Origin: Gammaproteobacteria bacterium
GTDB lineage: Bacteria; Pseudomonadota; Gammaproteobacteria; Enterobacterales; Alteromonadaceae
Assembly: GCA_018222405.1 (NCBI GenBank)
Contig: JAAFAI010000004.1
Location: 124,001-188,000, forward strand
Direction of reading: 5' to 3'
Length of the DNA: 64,000 nucleotides
Both the position numbers and the translations under genes were made by a program. This document shows positions 55,682 through 63,971 of the stretch, piece after piece (within the stretch, counting starts at the first letter, position 1; every line of letters begins with the position of its first letter). The notes beneath the pieces were generated by a model. The model ran no database searches. It was given only the letters and a program-made list of their open reading frames with translations, and was not told where the DNA came from.

Positions 55682-57721
55682 CTAACCGCGGGTAAGTGCG
55701 TATTTCCCCGTGTTTACCATATCAAGAGTAATGTTGGCGGCTTCCGTCAGGTACGGGTCCAGTTCCTCAAGTTCTTCAGGCAGGTCCTCAAGATCTTCAA
55801 CAACCGGCAGTCCCATTCGGGTTAAACGCTCATTTGCACGGGTCAGTGCTTGTTGTTCGTTCTCTTTTTTCTCGGCTAGTCGTTCTGACTCAACCAGTGA
55901 AATAAAGTCTTTGTCTTTATTCTCTTTATATTTTTCAATGTCTTCCTGGATGTAGCCAAACTCAGGATCCTGCATAATGCGGGCGCTGTGTTTCGCGGCC
56001 AGTACATCCAGTGCACTCTGGGTATCACCAAAGGTGGTGTAGTTAGCACGTTTGATGCTATCCCATGGCAAGGCATTTTCTTCCTGGCTTTCGCCCCACT
56101 CTGCCGGATCGATTGGCGATGGGAACGGAATATCCGGCACAACACCTTTATGCTGCGTACTGCCGCCGTTAATGCGATAGAATTTAGCAATGGTGTACTG
56201 CACGCTGCCCAGCGGGTTTTCGTAGAGGTCGTAGATACGCCCTAACCCTTTATGCTGTTGTACCGTACCTTTACCAAAGGTTTGCTCACCGATGATCAAC
56301 GCACGGTTATAATCCTGCATCGCTGCAGCAAAGATTTCTGATGCCGAAGCACTGTAGCGGTCAACCAGTACAGTAAGCGGGCCCTGATAGGCCACTTTAC
56401 CATCGGTATCCTGGTTTACGCTCATGCGGCCGCCTTCATAACGGATCTGCACAACCGGCCCCTGTTCAATAAACAGGCCGGAAACCAGCGTAGCTTCTGA
56501 TAACGAACCACCGCCGTTACCACGTAAATCAACAATGATCGCTTTAACTTCTTCCGACTTCAGCGCGTTAATTTCCTTTAACACGTCAACGTGAAGGTTA
56601 TTGTAGAAGCTTGGGATAGAGATAACGCCTACCTTTTCATCCTGATGCGGGCCTGAGTCAGGCACAAATACTTCAGATTTGGCAGCACGATCTTCCAGTT
56701 TAATTTTGTCACGAATTAAGGTGATTACCGAAACCGTTGTACTTTCGGTTGCGCCCTTTTGCACCTGCAAGCGCACTTCGCTGCCTTTGGGGCCTTTAAT
56801 CAGCTCAACCACGTCATCCAGACGCCAGCCAATCACATCAACAAATTCTTCGTCTTCCTGAGCAACACCGATAATTTTATCTTCCGGCTTAATCGCCTTA
56901 GACTTATCAGCCGGACCACCCGGGACGATGCTCTTGATAACGGTAAAGTCATCTTCGCTCTGCAATACTGCACCAATACCTTCCAGCGACAGATTCATGT
57001 CCATCTGAAAACGTTCGGCGTTGCGTGGCGATAAATAACTGGTGTGCGCTTCGATGCTCCGGGCAAATGAGTTCATTACCGTCTGGAATACATCTTCGCT
57101 TTGAGTTTGCTTCAGACGCTTGATAGCTCGCTCATAACGCTTGGTAAGCAGCTCTTTGATCTTATCCTGCTCTTTACCCGCCAGCTTCAGATTAAGTGCA
57201 TCATACTTAACACGCTGACGCCACAATTCGTCCAGCTCAGCCTGATTTACAGGCCAGGCGGCCTCTTCACGGTCGTAATAAAACTTGTCGCCTTCTTTCT
57301 CGAAGTTAAACTCACCGTCGAGCAGGGTTAAGGCATATTCATAGCGACTAATGCGCGATTCGAGGTTGCGATTGAACATGTCGTAAGCCACTTGCAGGTT
57401 TCCGCGCAGAATGGCTTCGTCAAATTCATCCCGATGCTTATTAAATTCAGCAATATCGGACGCTAAAAAGATATTTCGATTTCCGTCGAGAGATTTGAGA
57501 TAGCGGTCATACACTTTCTCAGACAGCGTATCATCCAGTTTGATCAGTTTGTAATGTTCACGGGTGAACAGCGTACTGATGCGCTTTGCCGCGGAGGAAT
57601 GCTGCGGCTCTTGCTGGAGAATGGGCAGATCTTCGACACTATTGCCAGATGTAACCGCACCGGCTCCTACGCTTAACGCAAGAATTGCACTGGCAACGGA
57701 AATGCGAAGTATATCTTTCAT
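55682..57721 (-). CDS. prc: Carboxy-terminal processing protease Prc (Tsp)
   Basis: 679 residues with signal peptide, periplasmic. The N-terminal DUF3340-like region is followed by a PDZ domain at about residues 235-330 (NLSLEGIGAVLQ, IVPGGPADKS) and the S41 core with the Ser-Lys dyad in DRYSASASEIFAAAMQDYNRALIIGEQTFGKGTVQ. It trims C-termini, for example of penicillin-binding protein 3 and tagged or misfolded proteins. Directly downstream (4 bp) of proQ, conserved in Gammaproteobacteria. Confidence 0.96.
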   Translation of the reverse strand: MKDILRISVASAILALSVGAGAVTSGNSVEDLPILQQEPQHSSAAKRISTLFTREHYKLIKLDDTLSEKVYDRYLKSLDGNRNIFLASDIAEFNKHRDEFDEAILRGNLQVAYDMFNRNLESRISRYEYALTLLDGEFNFEKEGDKFYYDREEAAWPVNQAELDELWRQRVKYDALNLKLAGKEQDKIKELLTKRYERAIKRLKQTQSEDVFQTVMNSFARSIEAHTSYLSPRNAERFQMDMNLSLEGIGAVLQSEDDFTVIKSIVPGGPADKSKAIKPEDKIIGVAQEDEEFVDVIGWRLDDVVELIKGPKGSEVRLQVQKGATESTTVSVITLIRDKIKLEDRAAKSEVFVPDSGPHQDEKVGVISIPSFYNNLHVDVLKEINALKSEEVKAIIVDLRGNGGGSLSEATLVSGLFIEQGPVVQIRYEGGRMSVNQDTDGKVAYQGPLTVLVDRYSASASEIFAAAMQDYNRALIIGEQTFGKGTVQQHKGLGRIYDLYENPLGSVQYTIAKFYRINGGSTQHKGVVPDIPFPSPIDPAEWGESQEENALPWDSIKRANYTTFGDTQSALDVLAAKHSARIMQDPEFGYIQEDIEKYKENKDKDFISLVESERLAEKKENEQQALTRANERLTRMGLPVVEDLEDLPEELEELDPYLTEAANITLDMVNTGKYALTRG

Positions 57722-57725
57722 ATTA

Positions 57726-58388
57726 CTACCTCTTAGAACGTGCTAAACGCAGTGTTTGCGGATTAACCTTTACTACCATCCCCGTATCCAGTTGAACATG
57801 CACACCGTCTTTTGCTACTTCGGTTATTACCGCGTGCATTGGTGCTTTGCCTAGTTTTACCGTAACTGATGTACCAACGGTTAAATCGGCATCAGACAGT
57901 TTGGCCGGGGGCGTCTTAATTGGTCTGCTATTTTTCGATTTAGTTCCGTTATTATAGCGTCCGGCGGGAGATTTACCCGCTTTCTCACCGCTATTCGCCG
58001 CAGATGAACGGCCATCTTTCTTACGATTCGCCTGTGCTGACTGCTTACGCTTTTCAGCAGCCTTGGCTTTGCTCTCGTCCAGTTGCTTTTTGGCGTGTTC
58101 TTCGTGTTCTTCTTCTATCGCCGCATCCTGATTTCCGTCCAGATCAACGCGAAAGTTCCCTTTCTTAATGCTGTACAAATAGCGCCAGCTGTTTGTGTAA
58201 TGGCGTAAGCTCGAGCGCAATAACGTTTTACTAACGCGTTCCTCTTCGGCGAGGCGCTCGGCAAGATCCTGAAAAATGCCAATCTTAAGGGGTTTGGCTT
58301 CACCTTCTAAGGTAAAGCAATTAGGAAATGTCTCGGCAAGAAAGGCGATAACCTCTTTGCTGTTACTAAACTTCTGTGATGATTCCAT
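57726..58388 (-). CDS. proQ: RNA chaperone ProQ
   Basis: 220 residues. The N-terminal FinO-like domain (SSKEVIAFLAETFPNCFTLEGEAKPLKIGIFQDLAERLA, SWRYLYSIKKGNFRVDLDG) binds sRNAs and mRNA 3-prime ends. A charged linker rich in Lys, Ala and Glu is followed by an SH3-like C-domain (VTVKLGKAPMHAVITEVAKDGVHVQLDTGMVVKVN). ATG 58388 aligns with E. coli MENQPKL; a TTG at 58397 is not used. Followed by prc at 4 bp. Confidence 0.97.
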   Translation of the reverse strand: MESSQKFSNSKEVIAFLAETFPNCFTLEGEAKPLKIGIFQDLAERLAEEERVSKTLLRSSLRHYTNSWRYLYSIKKGNFRVDLDGNQDAAIEEEHEEHAKKQLDESKAKAAEKRKQSAQANRKKDGRSSAANSGEKAGKSPAGRYNNGTKSKNSRPIKTPPAKLSDADLTVGTSVTVKLGKAPMHAVITEVAKDGVHVQLDTGMVVKVNPQTLRLARSKR

Positions 58389-58409
58389 CAATGTCAATGT
58401 GTGTCAGTG

Positions 58410-58694
58410 TTAATCCAGATTGTCTGCATCATCCCAAGTTGCTAAGAGATGGTCAACCCAATCAAGCAAATCATCATCATTTACGTACAATAAATTGTCA
58501 TCCTGATGCCAAATTGACCAGGTATGAGCCAATAATTTCTCTAAACGCTCAATTTCGATGTCTTCTTCGGCGCGATCATAAACCATGTGTAACACGGTAT
58601 TGAGCCGTTCTGCGGCCTCATCCGGATCCTCAAACACATCTTCCATATCTTGCCATGTGGCCAGCACCACCTGAATATCCACCATGTGCTTCAT
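58410..58694 (-). CDS. Hypothetical acidic protein, 94 aa
   Basis: Very acidic and Trp-rich (ATWQDMEDVFEDPDEAAERLN, HTWSIWHQDDNLLYVNDDDLLDWVDHLLATWDD). No signal peptide or TM. Family not recognised. ATG 58694 overlaps the msrC stop (ATGA), and it ends 22 bases before proQ, so it belongs to the msrC-proQ-prc transcript. A second ATG three codons in is possible. Confidence 0.7.
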   Translation of the reverse strand: MKHMVDIQVVLATWQDMEDVFEDPDEAAERLNTVLHMVYDRAEEDIEIERLEKLLAHTWSIWHQDDNLLYVNDDDLLDWVDHLLATWDDADNLD

Positions 58695-59149
58695 GATAAT
58701 TCCGCCACCAGAGCATCCACAATGGCCACCAGACCGGCTTCGTCTTCGGTACTAAAGCGGGATAGTTTTGGACTATCAATGTCCAGTACACCAACCAACT
58801 CATCGTTTACCACTATCGGGATAACAATTTCTGACTCAGAGGCCGCGTCACAGGCAATATGCCCCTCAAACGCGTGGACATCATCGATACGCTGGATGGT
58901 ATTGGTTTGCGCCGCTGTGCCACATACGCCTTTGCCCATCGGGATACGAATACAGGCTGGCAGCCCCTGAAACGGGCCCAGTATTAACTGCTCTTCTTTA
59001 TACAGATAAAACCCGGCCCAGTTAACATCGTCCAGATTGTTATAAATCAACGCGCTTAAATTGGCCAGATTGGCAATTAAATCCGGTTCGCCGGCAATCA
59101 GGCTCTTCGCCTGTTCAATTAATTGAGGGTAAATGCTGCTGTCGTTCAA
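58691..59149 (-). CDS. msrC: Free methionine-(R)-sulfoxide reductase (fRMsr, GAF domain)
   Basis: Reduces free methionine-R-sulfoxide. 152 residues counting from TTG 59149 (NDSSIYPQLIEQAKSLIAG). Catalytic Cys66, Cys76 and Cys100 keep the spacing of E. coli Cys84/94/118. Conserved NWAGFYL, LGPFQG-ACIRIP-GKGVCGTA and HIACDAASESEIVIP. The frame is open to TTG 59248, but the extra residues do not resemble the family, and an E. coli-like length needs the inner TTG. No ATG is available. Confidence 0.9.
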   Translation of the reverse strand: MNDSSIYPQLIEQAKSLIAGEPDLIANLANLSALIYNNLDDVNWAGFYLYKEEQLILGPFQGLPACIRIPMGKGVCGTAAQTNTIQRIDDVHAFEGHIACDAASESEIVIPIVVNDELVGVLDIDSPKLSRFSTEDEAGLVAIVDALVAELS

Positions 59150-59237
59150 ACTATAATTCTCAATTGAAAAGTTACAAGACCGCCAGAGTGTAGCAGTTCC
59201 CTCAATAAAGGTTAATCGGTGAAAATCATTCGCCTGT

Positions 59238-59915
59238 TTAATTCTCAATAGCGAATGTTACATTCACTGAGGCCGACGTATCGGTCTGGCCGGGTAAACT
59301 AAAAGCATCTTCCTGTTGAACACGCATTCTTACTCCAACCGGTGGCTGGTTATAAGACATAGATTCACTAATAGAAATGACACCAGCGATGCTAACACCC
59401 ATTTGCTTAGCGATGAGACTGGCACGCTCTTTAGCATCTTCCACTGCGGCAATTAATGCTTCGCGATAGACCTTTTCGGGTTTAGAGTTAATAAACTCAA
59501 ACTGATCAATGCGATTAATGCCGCGCTTCATGGCCCCATCAAGCACAGTATCGTAGTTTTGCAATTGATTTGAGGTTACGCGTACCTGCCTGCTAAGTAT
59601 AAATCCCTTGTGTTCTCTGCCATTAGGCGTATGTTCATACCAGGGGGATAAATTGACTGACATTGACTGTATGTGCTGTTCCGCAACGCCCTGAGACAAT
59701 AAAAAACTCACTACAGCATTAAGTTTGGCATTGGCCTGTTCGTTAAGCTTGCCCACTACCGCACCACGCTCTTCAATGACCATGGTCAGGGTATAAGCAT
59801 CCGGCGCCGCCGCAACAATCCCCTGGCCAGACACCTGTAAAGTTCGTTCGTCTGCCTGGGAATGAAAACTTAACGCCAGACCCAGCGCCGCAAAAGCAAT
59901 GACTTTCCAATTCAT
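59238..59915 (-). CDS. SIMPL (DUF541) periplasmic protein
   Basis: 225 residues with signal peptide MNWKVIAFAALGLALSFHSQA. The mature part TLQVSGQGIVAAAPDAYTLTMVIEERG and EALIAAVEDAKERASLIAKQMGVSIAGVISISES fit SIMPL/OMP28-like proteins, seen in oxidative-stress or envelope contexts; function unclear. ATG 59915 has TGGAG 8 bases upstream. The last 12 bases of this frame lie in the extended, unlikely 5-prime frame of msrC. It overlaps nothing upstream, starting 66 bases after the SpmAB-like gene ends. Confidence 0.9.
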   Translation of the reverse strand: MNWKVIAFAALGLALSFHSQADERTLQVSGQGIVAAAPDAYTLTMVIEERGAVVGKLNEQANAKLNAVVSFLLSQGVAEQHIQSMSVNLSPWYEHTPNGREHKGFILSRQVRVTSNQLQNYDTVLDGAMKRGINRIDQFEFINSKPEKVYREALIAAVEDAKERASLIAKQMGVSIAGVISISESMSYNQPPVGVRMRVQQEDAFSLPGQTDTSASVNVTFAIEN

Positions 59916-59980
59916 AAAACAACTCCAGTGATAATGACCCGCGCAGTATGGCAACGAAAGGCTTAACCTAACCTGAACTG

Positions 59981-61210
59981 TTAGCCAAAGAACCAGTAAC
60001 TCACCACAATTGCTGTGGTAATACCGGCAATGTCGGCCGCCAGACAACAAGCTACGGCGTAGCGCGAATGTTTAATGCCTACTGCGCCTAAATACACTGC
60101 AAGCACATAAAAGGTGGTTTCGGTAGAGCCCTGCATTACTGATGATAAGCGCCCGGCAAAGGAGTCTGCGCCATGGTGCTGCATGGTTTCAATCATCAGT
60201 GCGCGCGCCCCGCTACCGCTCAGTGGTTTCATTAATGCGGTGGGTAACGCATCCACAAAGCGCGGATCAAAGCCCATCCAACCTGCTGCTGTCGCAATCA
60301 TCTGCACCAGAATATCCATTACGCCGCTGGCGCGTAACATGCCAATCGCAACCAACATCGCGAGCAGGAACGGGATGAGCGACACCGCCACTTCAAAGCC
60401 TTTTTTGGCGCCATCAACAAATTGCTCGTAGGTGTTATTGCCTACCCGCCAGCCGGAAATGAGCACACCGACCACAAACGTAAACAGTAAGCTGTTTGCC
60501 ACAATAGCCGACTGACTGGCCAGCTCAGAGGCGGCCAGTTGGGCAAAATATAAAATAACCGCCGTCAGTAAACCAAACACACCAACCAGGTAAAGCAGCA
60601 CCACACGGTTAAACAGGTTTATACGCTGAACCAGACAGGTCACAATTAACCCTGCCAGCGTTGATGCACTGGTGGCCAGCAAAATAGGAATAAATACATC
60701 GGTGGGCTGTGCAGCGCCCTGCTCGCCACGGTACAAGAATACCGCAATGGGGAATAAAGTGACCGACGAGGTATTGAGTACCAAAAACAAAATCTGGCTA
60801 TTGGTGAGAGTATCTTTTCTGGGCGCCAGGGTTTGCATATCCTGCATGGCCTTAATACCAAACGGCGTTGCCGCATTATCCAGGCCCAGCAGGTTGGCCG
60901 ACATATTCATGGTAATACTGCCCAGCGCCGGATGGTCGCGGGGGATGTCGGGCATGATGCGGCATAAAAACGGAGCCAGCACCCGTGAAAACTTTTTGAT
61001 TAAGCCTGATTTTTCTGCCACTTCAAAAATACCCAGCCAGAACGCCAGTACACCTATCAGGCCAATGGCGATTTCTACACTCAGGGTTGCCATGCTGCTC
61101 ACCGCATTCATTACATCCTGAAACCCGCCAGGGTTTTCGCCCCACAGGGCCTGATATAGGGTCGCCAGGAAAGCGCTGACAATAAAGGTAAGCCAAATTC
61201 GATGCAGCAT
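59981..61210 (-). CDS. SpmA-SpmB fusion (nucleoside-recognition, Gate domain) membrane protein
   Basis: 409 residues, about 10-11 TM. The first half (VMNAVSSMATLSVEIAIGLIGVLAFWLGIFEVAEKSGLI, GSITMNMSANLLGLDNAATPFGIKAMQDMQ) is SpmA-like. The second half (AKKGFEVAVSLIPFLLAMLVAIGMLRASGVMD, TALMKPLSGSGARALMIETM, SVMQGSTETTFYVLAVYLGAVGIKHSRY) is SpmB-like. Spore-maturation proteins in Bacillus, but the fused form is common in non-spore-formers, where the substrate is unknown. Confidence 0.93.
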   Translation of the reverse strand: MLHRIWLTFIVSAFLATLYQALWGENPGGFQDVMNAVSSMATLSVEIAIGLIGVLAFWLGIFEVAEKSGLIKKFSRVLAPFLCRIMPDIPRDHPALGSITMNMSANLLGLDNAATPFGIKAMQDMQTLAPRKDTLTNSQILFLVLNTSSVTLFPIAVFLYRGEQGAAQPTDVFIPILLATSASTLAGLIVTCLVQRINLFNRVVLLYLVGVFGLLTAVILYFAQLAASELASQSAIVANSLLFTFVVGVLISGWRVGNNTYEQFVDGAKKGFEVAVSLIPFLLAMLVAIGMLRASGVMDILVQMIATAAGWMGFDPRFVDALPTALMKPLSGSGARALMIETMQHHGADSFAGRLSSVMQGSTETTFYVLAVYLGAVGIKHSRYAVACCLAADIAGITTAIVVSYWFFG

Positions 61211-61351
61211 AGATGATTAACCTGAATAATGAGTAAACAACGGGCGGACAGGTTAAACCGTAAGACAGGAAAGCAGAGATAGCAGATTTATGCACTGTCG
61301 TTCTCACCTTCCCGGGTGTTACCTGACACGACAGTCTGAGATAGTAGCGTT

Positions 61352-61391
61352 AAAGGCTGGCAATTAACAATTTTTTATTTTGCCAGCCTTT
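61352..61391 (-). terminator. Hairpin after the aminotransferase gene
   Basis: AAAGGCTGGCAA (61352-61363) and TTGCCAGCCTTT (61380-61391) form a 12-bp perfect stem with a 16-base AT-rich loop. Only TTTAA follows on the minus strand, so termination is probable but not textbook. Confidence 0.65.
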
Positions 61392-61439
61392 ATATTCAGG
61401 AATTTTTTAGTCGTACTAAAAACCAACTTTAATTCGCTG

Positions 61440-62561
61440 TTACTTTAAGACCGTCTTCAGTGCAGCCAGGCAAAAGTCGACGTTTTTGTCGGTACAGGCG
61501 GCGCCCATCAAGCCAATTCGCCAAACCTTACCGGCAAAAGCCCCCAGACCTGCGCCAATTTCCAGATTAAAGTCATTCAACAGGCGGCCACGTACTTCAG
61601 CATCGTCCACTCCCTCAGGGATACGAACTACGTTCAACTGAGGTAAGCGGTAAGCTTTATCTACAGCCATTTCAATGCCCAGTTCCTCGAGGCCGGCAAC
61701 CAGCTTGTTGTGGACGGTGGCGTGGCGTTGCCAGGCGTTTTCAAGGCCTTCCTCGTGCAACATAACCAGTGATTCATGCAGTGCATAAATACTGTTTACC
61801 GGTGCTGTGTGGTGGTAAGCACGTTTACCGCCCTGGCCCCAGTAACCAACAATCAGGTTCATATCCAAAAACCAGCTTTGCACCGGCGCTTTACGGCCTT
61901 TAATGACCGCAAGGGCCTTATCGCTGAATGAGACGGGCGATATACCCGGAACACAGCTTAAGCATTTTTGTGAACCGGAATAAATGGCATCAATTTGCCA
62001 GTCATCCACGGCCAGCTCGATGCCGCCCAGCGAAGTCACCGCATCAACAATGGTCAGGCAATCATACTGACGGGCCAGTGCACACATTTTCTCGGCGTCA
62101 TTGCGGACGCCGGTAGAGGTTTCGGCGTGGACAAAAGCAACGATTTTGGCCTCCGGGTGAGCTTTTAAAGCTTCTTCGAGCTTATTGAGGTCGGTTTGCG
62201 TGCCCCAGTCGTCTTCAACAACGACAGCCGTTGCCCCGCTACGCACCACATTCTCTCGCATACGCATGCCAAACACGCCGTTGATGCACACTATGACCGT
62301 GTCGCCCGGCTCAATCAGGTTAACAAACGCAGCTTCCATCCCGGCCGAGCCCGGTGCGGATACCGGCATAGTTAACGGATTTTCAGTTTTAAAGGCGTAC
62401 TGCAGCAGTTCTTTAGTTTCATCCATCAAACCAATAAAATCAGGATCAAGGTGACCCACGGTACTGCGAGCCATGGCATTTAACACACGAGGACTCACGT
62501 CAGAAGGACCCGGGCCCATTAACGTACGTTGTGGTGGAATATGACTGCTGTATGATTTCAT
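61440..62561 (-). CDS. PLP aminotransferase, alanine-glyoxylate/serine-pyruvate family (class V)
   Basis: 373 residues. Fold-type I with PLP Lys199 (SGSQKCLS) and AFVHAETSTGVRNDAEKMC, TIVDAVTSLGGIELAVDDW. The opening RTLMGPGPSDVSPRVLNAMARSTVGHLDPDF is that of AgxT/SGAT enzymes, which transaminate serine or alanine with glyoxylate or pyruvate. ATG 62561 with AGGT 8 bases upstream. It has a single-gene unit with a terminator-like hairpin. The exact pair is not settled; purine-catabolic (S)-ureidoglycine transaminases share this family. Confidence 0.9.
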   Translation of the reverse strand: MKSYSSHIPPQRTLMGPGPSDVSPRVLNAMARSTVGHLDPDFIGLMDETKELLQYAFKTENPLTMPVSAPGSAGMEAAFVNLIEPGDTVIVCINGVFGMRMRENVVRSGATAVVVEDDWGTQTDLNKLEEALKAHPEAKIVAFVHAETSTGVRNDAEKMCALARQYDCLTIVDAVTSLGGIELAVDDWQIDAIYSGSQKCLSCVPGISPVSFSDKALAVIKGRKAPVQSWFLDMNLIVGYWGQGGKRAYHHTAPVNSIYALHESLVMLHEEGLENAWQRHATVHNKLVAGLEELGIEMAVDKAYRLPQLNVVRIPEGVDDAEVRGRLLNDFNLEIGAGLGAFAGKVWRIGLMGAACTDKNVDFCLAALKTVLK

Positions 62562-62655
62562 TGATGATACCTGCTCAGTAAAGTAAACCTATGAGCGCTA
62601 TTCTGGCAATTCGGTTACCAAACCACAATCGCAGTTTCGGGTGATTAGCTGATTA

Positions 62656-62673
62656 TCATTATTCACATAATGA
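62656..62673. promoter_or_regulatory. Inverted repeat 95 bp upstream of aminotransferase
   Basis: TCATTAT (62656-62662), TCAC spacer, ATAATGA (62667-62673): perfect 7-bp arms with 4-bp spacer. Its placement suits an operator for the minus-strand aminotransferase. Confidence 0.4.
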
Positions 62674-62743
62674 ATAGGCAAGGCATAATTTTATACGCGT
62701 AAGTATATAGTCCAATTTTAATACACATTAGTTGTGGATAAAT

Positions 62744-62773
62744 AATGCACAAACTGGTTATATTTTGTGCATT
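62744..62773. repeat. 10-bp inverted repeat
   Basis: AATGCACAAA (62744-62753) and TTTGTGCATT (62764-62773) are exact reverse complements with a 10-bp spacer. No T-run. A dimeric regulator site or RNA hairpin. Confidence 0.5.
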
Positions 62774-62943
62774 CGCTGTTAATTATCTGGGCAATGACTG
62801 GCGTAAAGTACTGGTTAGTATCTATAATTGATTAAAAATGGGACAGTACAAAAAAATTGTTTATAAATTGAACGATATTGAGCTATGATTAAAAACCTAC
62901 AAAGATGATTTGTTCACTTCTCCCTTTGTAAAAGTTAGCGCAC

Positions 62944-63001
62944 GGCTCAGCAATGAGCCATTCCCCTAGGCCCGGAGCTTTTTAAGTTCTGGGCATTTTT
63001 T
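62944..63001 (+). ncRNA. Candidate small RNA 3-prime end: GNRA-type hairpin plus rho-independent terminator
   Basis: GGCTCA-GCAA-TGAGCC (62944-62959) is a 6-bp stem closed by a GCAA tetraloop. Ten bases later GCCCGGAGCTT (62970-62980) pairs with AAGTTCTGGGC (62984-62994), an 11-bp stem with two G-U pairs, followed by TTTTTT (62996-63001). This is a strong plus-strand terminator, yet the nearest plus-strand gene is tens of kilobases upstream, so a short independent transcript is the simplest reading. Its 5-prime end and promoter cannot be placed; somewhere in 62800-62930 is likely. Confidence 0.5.
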
Positions 63002-63077
63002 ATGGGCGAAGAAAAATTTGTCGGTGCATTGCTGCCAGCGCCAATAGCGCCAGCAGTTTGTTGACCCATTCAATCAT
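63000..63077 (-). CDS. Possible 25-aa micro-protein downstream of tesB
   Basis: ATG 63077 to TAA 63000 on the minus strand encodes MIEWVNKLLALLALAAMHRQ plus five residues. One hydrophobic helix with a basic C-terminal end, the shape of small membrane proteins. It begins 28 bases after the tesB stop. No good ribosome-binding site is visible. Could be real or chance; its end lies against the plus-strand terminator T-run. Confidence 0.3.
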   Translation of the reverse strand: MIEWVNKLLALLALAAMHRQIFLRP

Positions 63078-63104
63078 GCCCCGTGAGGGCTAGGAATCAT
63101 GGGA

Positions 63105-63971
63105 TCAGTCGGTGATCCGCATCAGGCCTTCCTGCATGGTAGACGCCACCAGTTCACCCTGCTGGTTAAATAACTGGCCTCGTACCAGGCCTCTGGCACC
63201 ACCACTGGCCGGACTCTCCATGGAATACAGTAACCATTCGTTCATGTTAATCGGGCGATGGAACCACATGGCGTGGTCGATAGTGGCTATCGCCAACTTA
63301 CGGTCGGTAATTTGAACGCCGTGGGGCTGCAGAGACGTACTTAAGAAATGGTAGTCGCTGGCATAGGCCAGAGCAGCCTGATGCATGGCCTGTGAATCAC
63401 CAAGGTCTTCGTTTGCCCGTAGCCAGGTGTACCGCTCAGGCTTGTCATTTTTTGACGTAAATGAACGCACAGCATCGACGGTACGAATATCAATGGGACG
63501 ATGGTAGCTCAGCGCTTCCCGCATTCTGCGGCCGATGTTCTCATAGTTGCGCTCGTACATTCTGATGTCAGGTTCCACCTCTTGGGGTGCAGGCACATCA
63601 GGCATCTGAGCATACTGATGCTGCATGCCCTCTTCCGGCTGCTGAAATGAGGCTGTCATATAAAAGATGTTGCGGCCATTCTGAATGGCTTTTACCCGCC
63701 GGGCAGAAAAGCTTTTACCATCCCTCACGATTTCAACGTCGTAGACTACCGGCTGCTTGGCATCACCGGGTAGCAAAAAGTAGCTGTGAAAAGAATGTGC
63801 AACGCGGCCCTCAGGTACGCTTGCCCAGGCAGCCTTTAAAGCCTGACCTAACACCTGACCACCAAATAAGGCACGAAAGCCCAGATCCCAGCTCTGGCCA
63901 CGATAAAGTCCCTTTTCCAGGGTTTCTAATTCCAGTAAAGAGGCAACTTTAACTTCGTTTTGCTGTTCCAA
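63105..63971 (-). CDS. tesB: Acyl-CoA thioesterase II TesB
   Basis: 288 residues, usual length. Double hot-dog thioesterase that releases free fatty acids from acyl-CoA in the cytoplasm. Typical LYRGQSWDLGFRALFGGQVLGQALKAAW, HSFHSYFLLPGD, FLSTSLQPHG, IDHAMWFHRPINMNEWLLYSMESPASGGARGLVRGQ (active-site Asp, Thr/Ser, Gln network). The start is TTG 63971, supported by GGGAG 6 bases upstream; no ATG lies near. Confidence 0.94.
   Translation of the reverse strand: MEQQNEVKVASLLELETLEKGLYRGQSWDLGFRALFGGQVLGQALKAAWASVPEGRVAHSFHSYFLLPGDAKQPVVYDVEIVRDGKSFSARRVKAIQNGRNIFYMTASFQQPEEGMQHQYAQMPDVPAPQEVEPDIRMYERNYENIGRRMREALSYHRPIDIRTVDAVRSFTSKNDKPERYTWLRANEDLGDSQAMHQAALAYASDYHFLSTSLQPHGVQITDRKLAIATIDHAMWFHRPINMNEWLLYSMESPASGGARGLVRGQLFNQQGELVASTMQEGLMRITD

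Larger units (their letters stand above)
62562..62999. other. 438-bp upstream region of aminotransferase with two inverted repeats and an sRNA-like terminator
   Basis: Low coding potential. It holds TCATTAT-TCAC-ATAATGA (62656-62673), AATGCACAAA...TTTGTGCATT (62744-62773), and a plus-strand hairpin plus terminator at 62944-63001 although no plus-strand gene lies upstream within the region. See the separate entries. Confidence 0.5.

Noticed and set aside
59150..59248. N-terminal extension of free-Met-sulfoxide reductase
   Set aside because: Extra residues do not match the family and the three catalytic Cys fit the E. coli register from the inner TTG.
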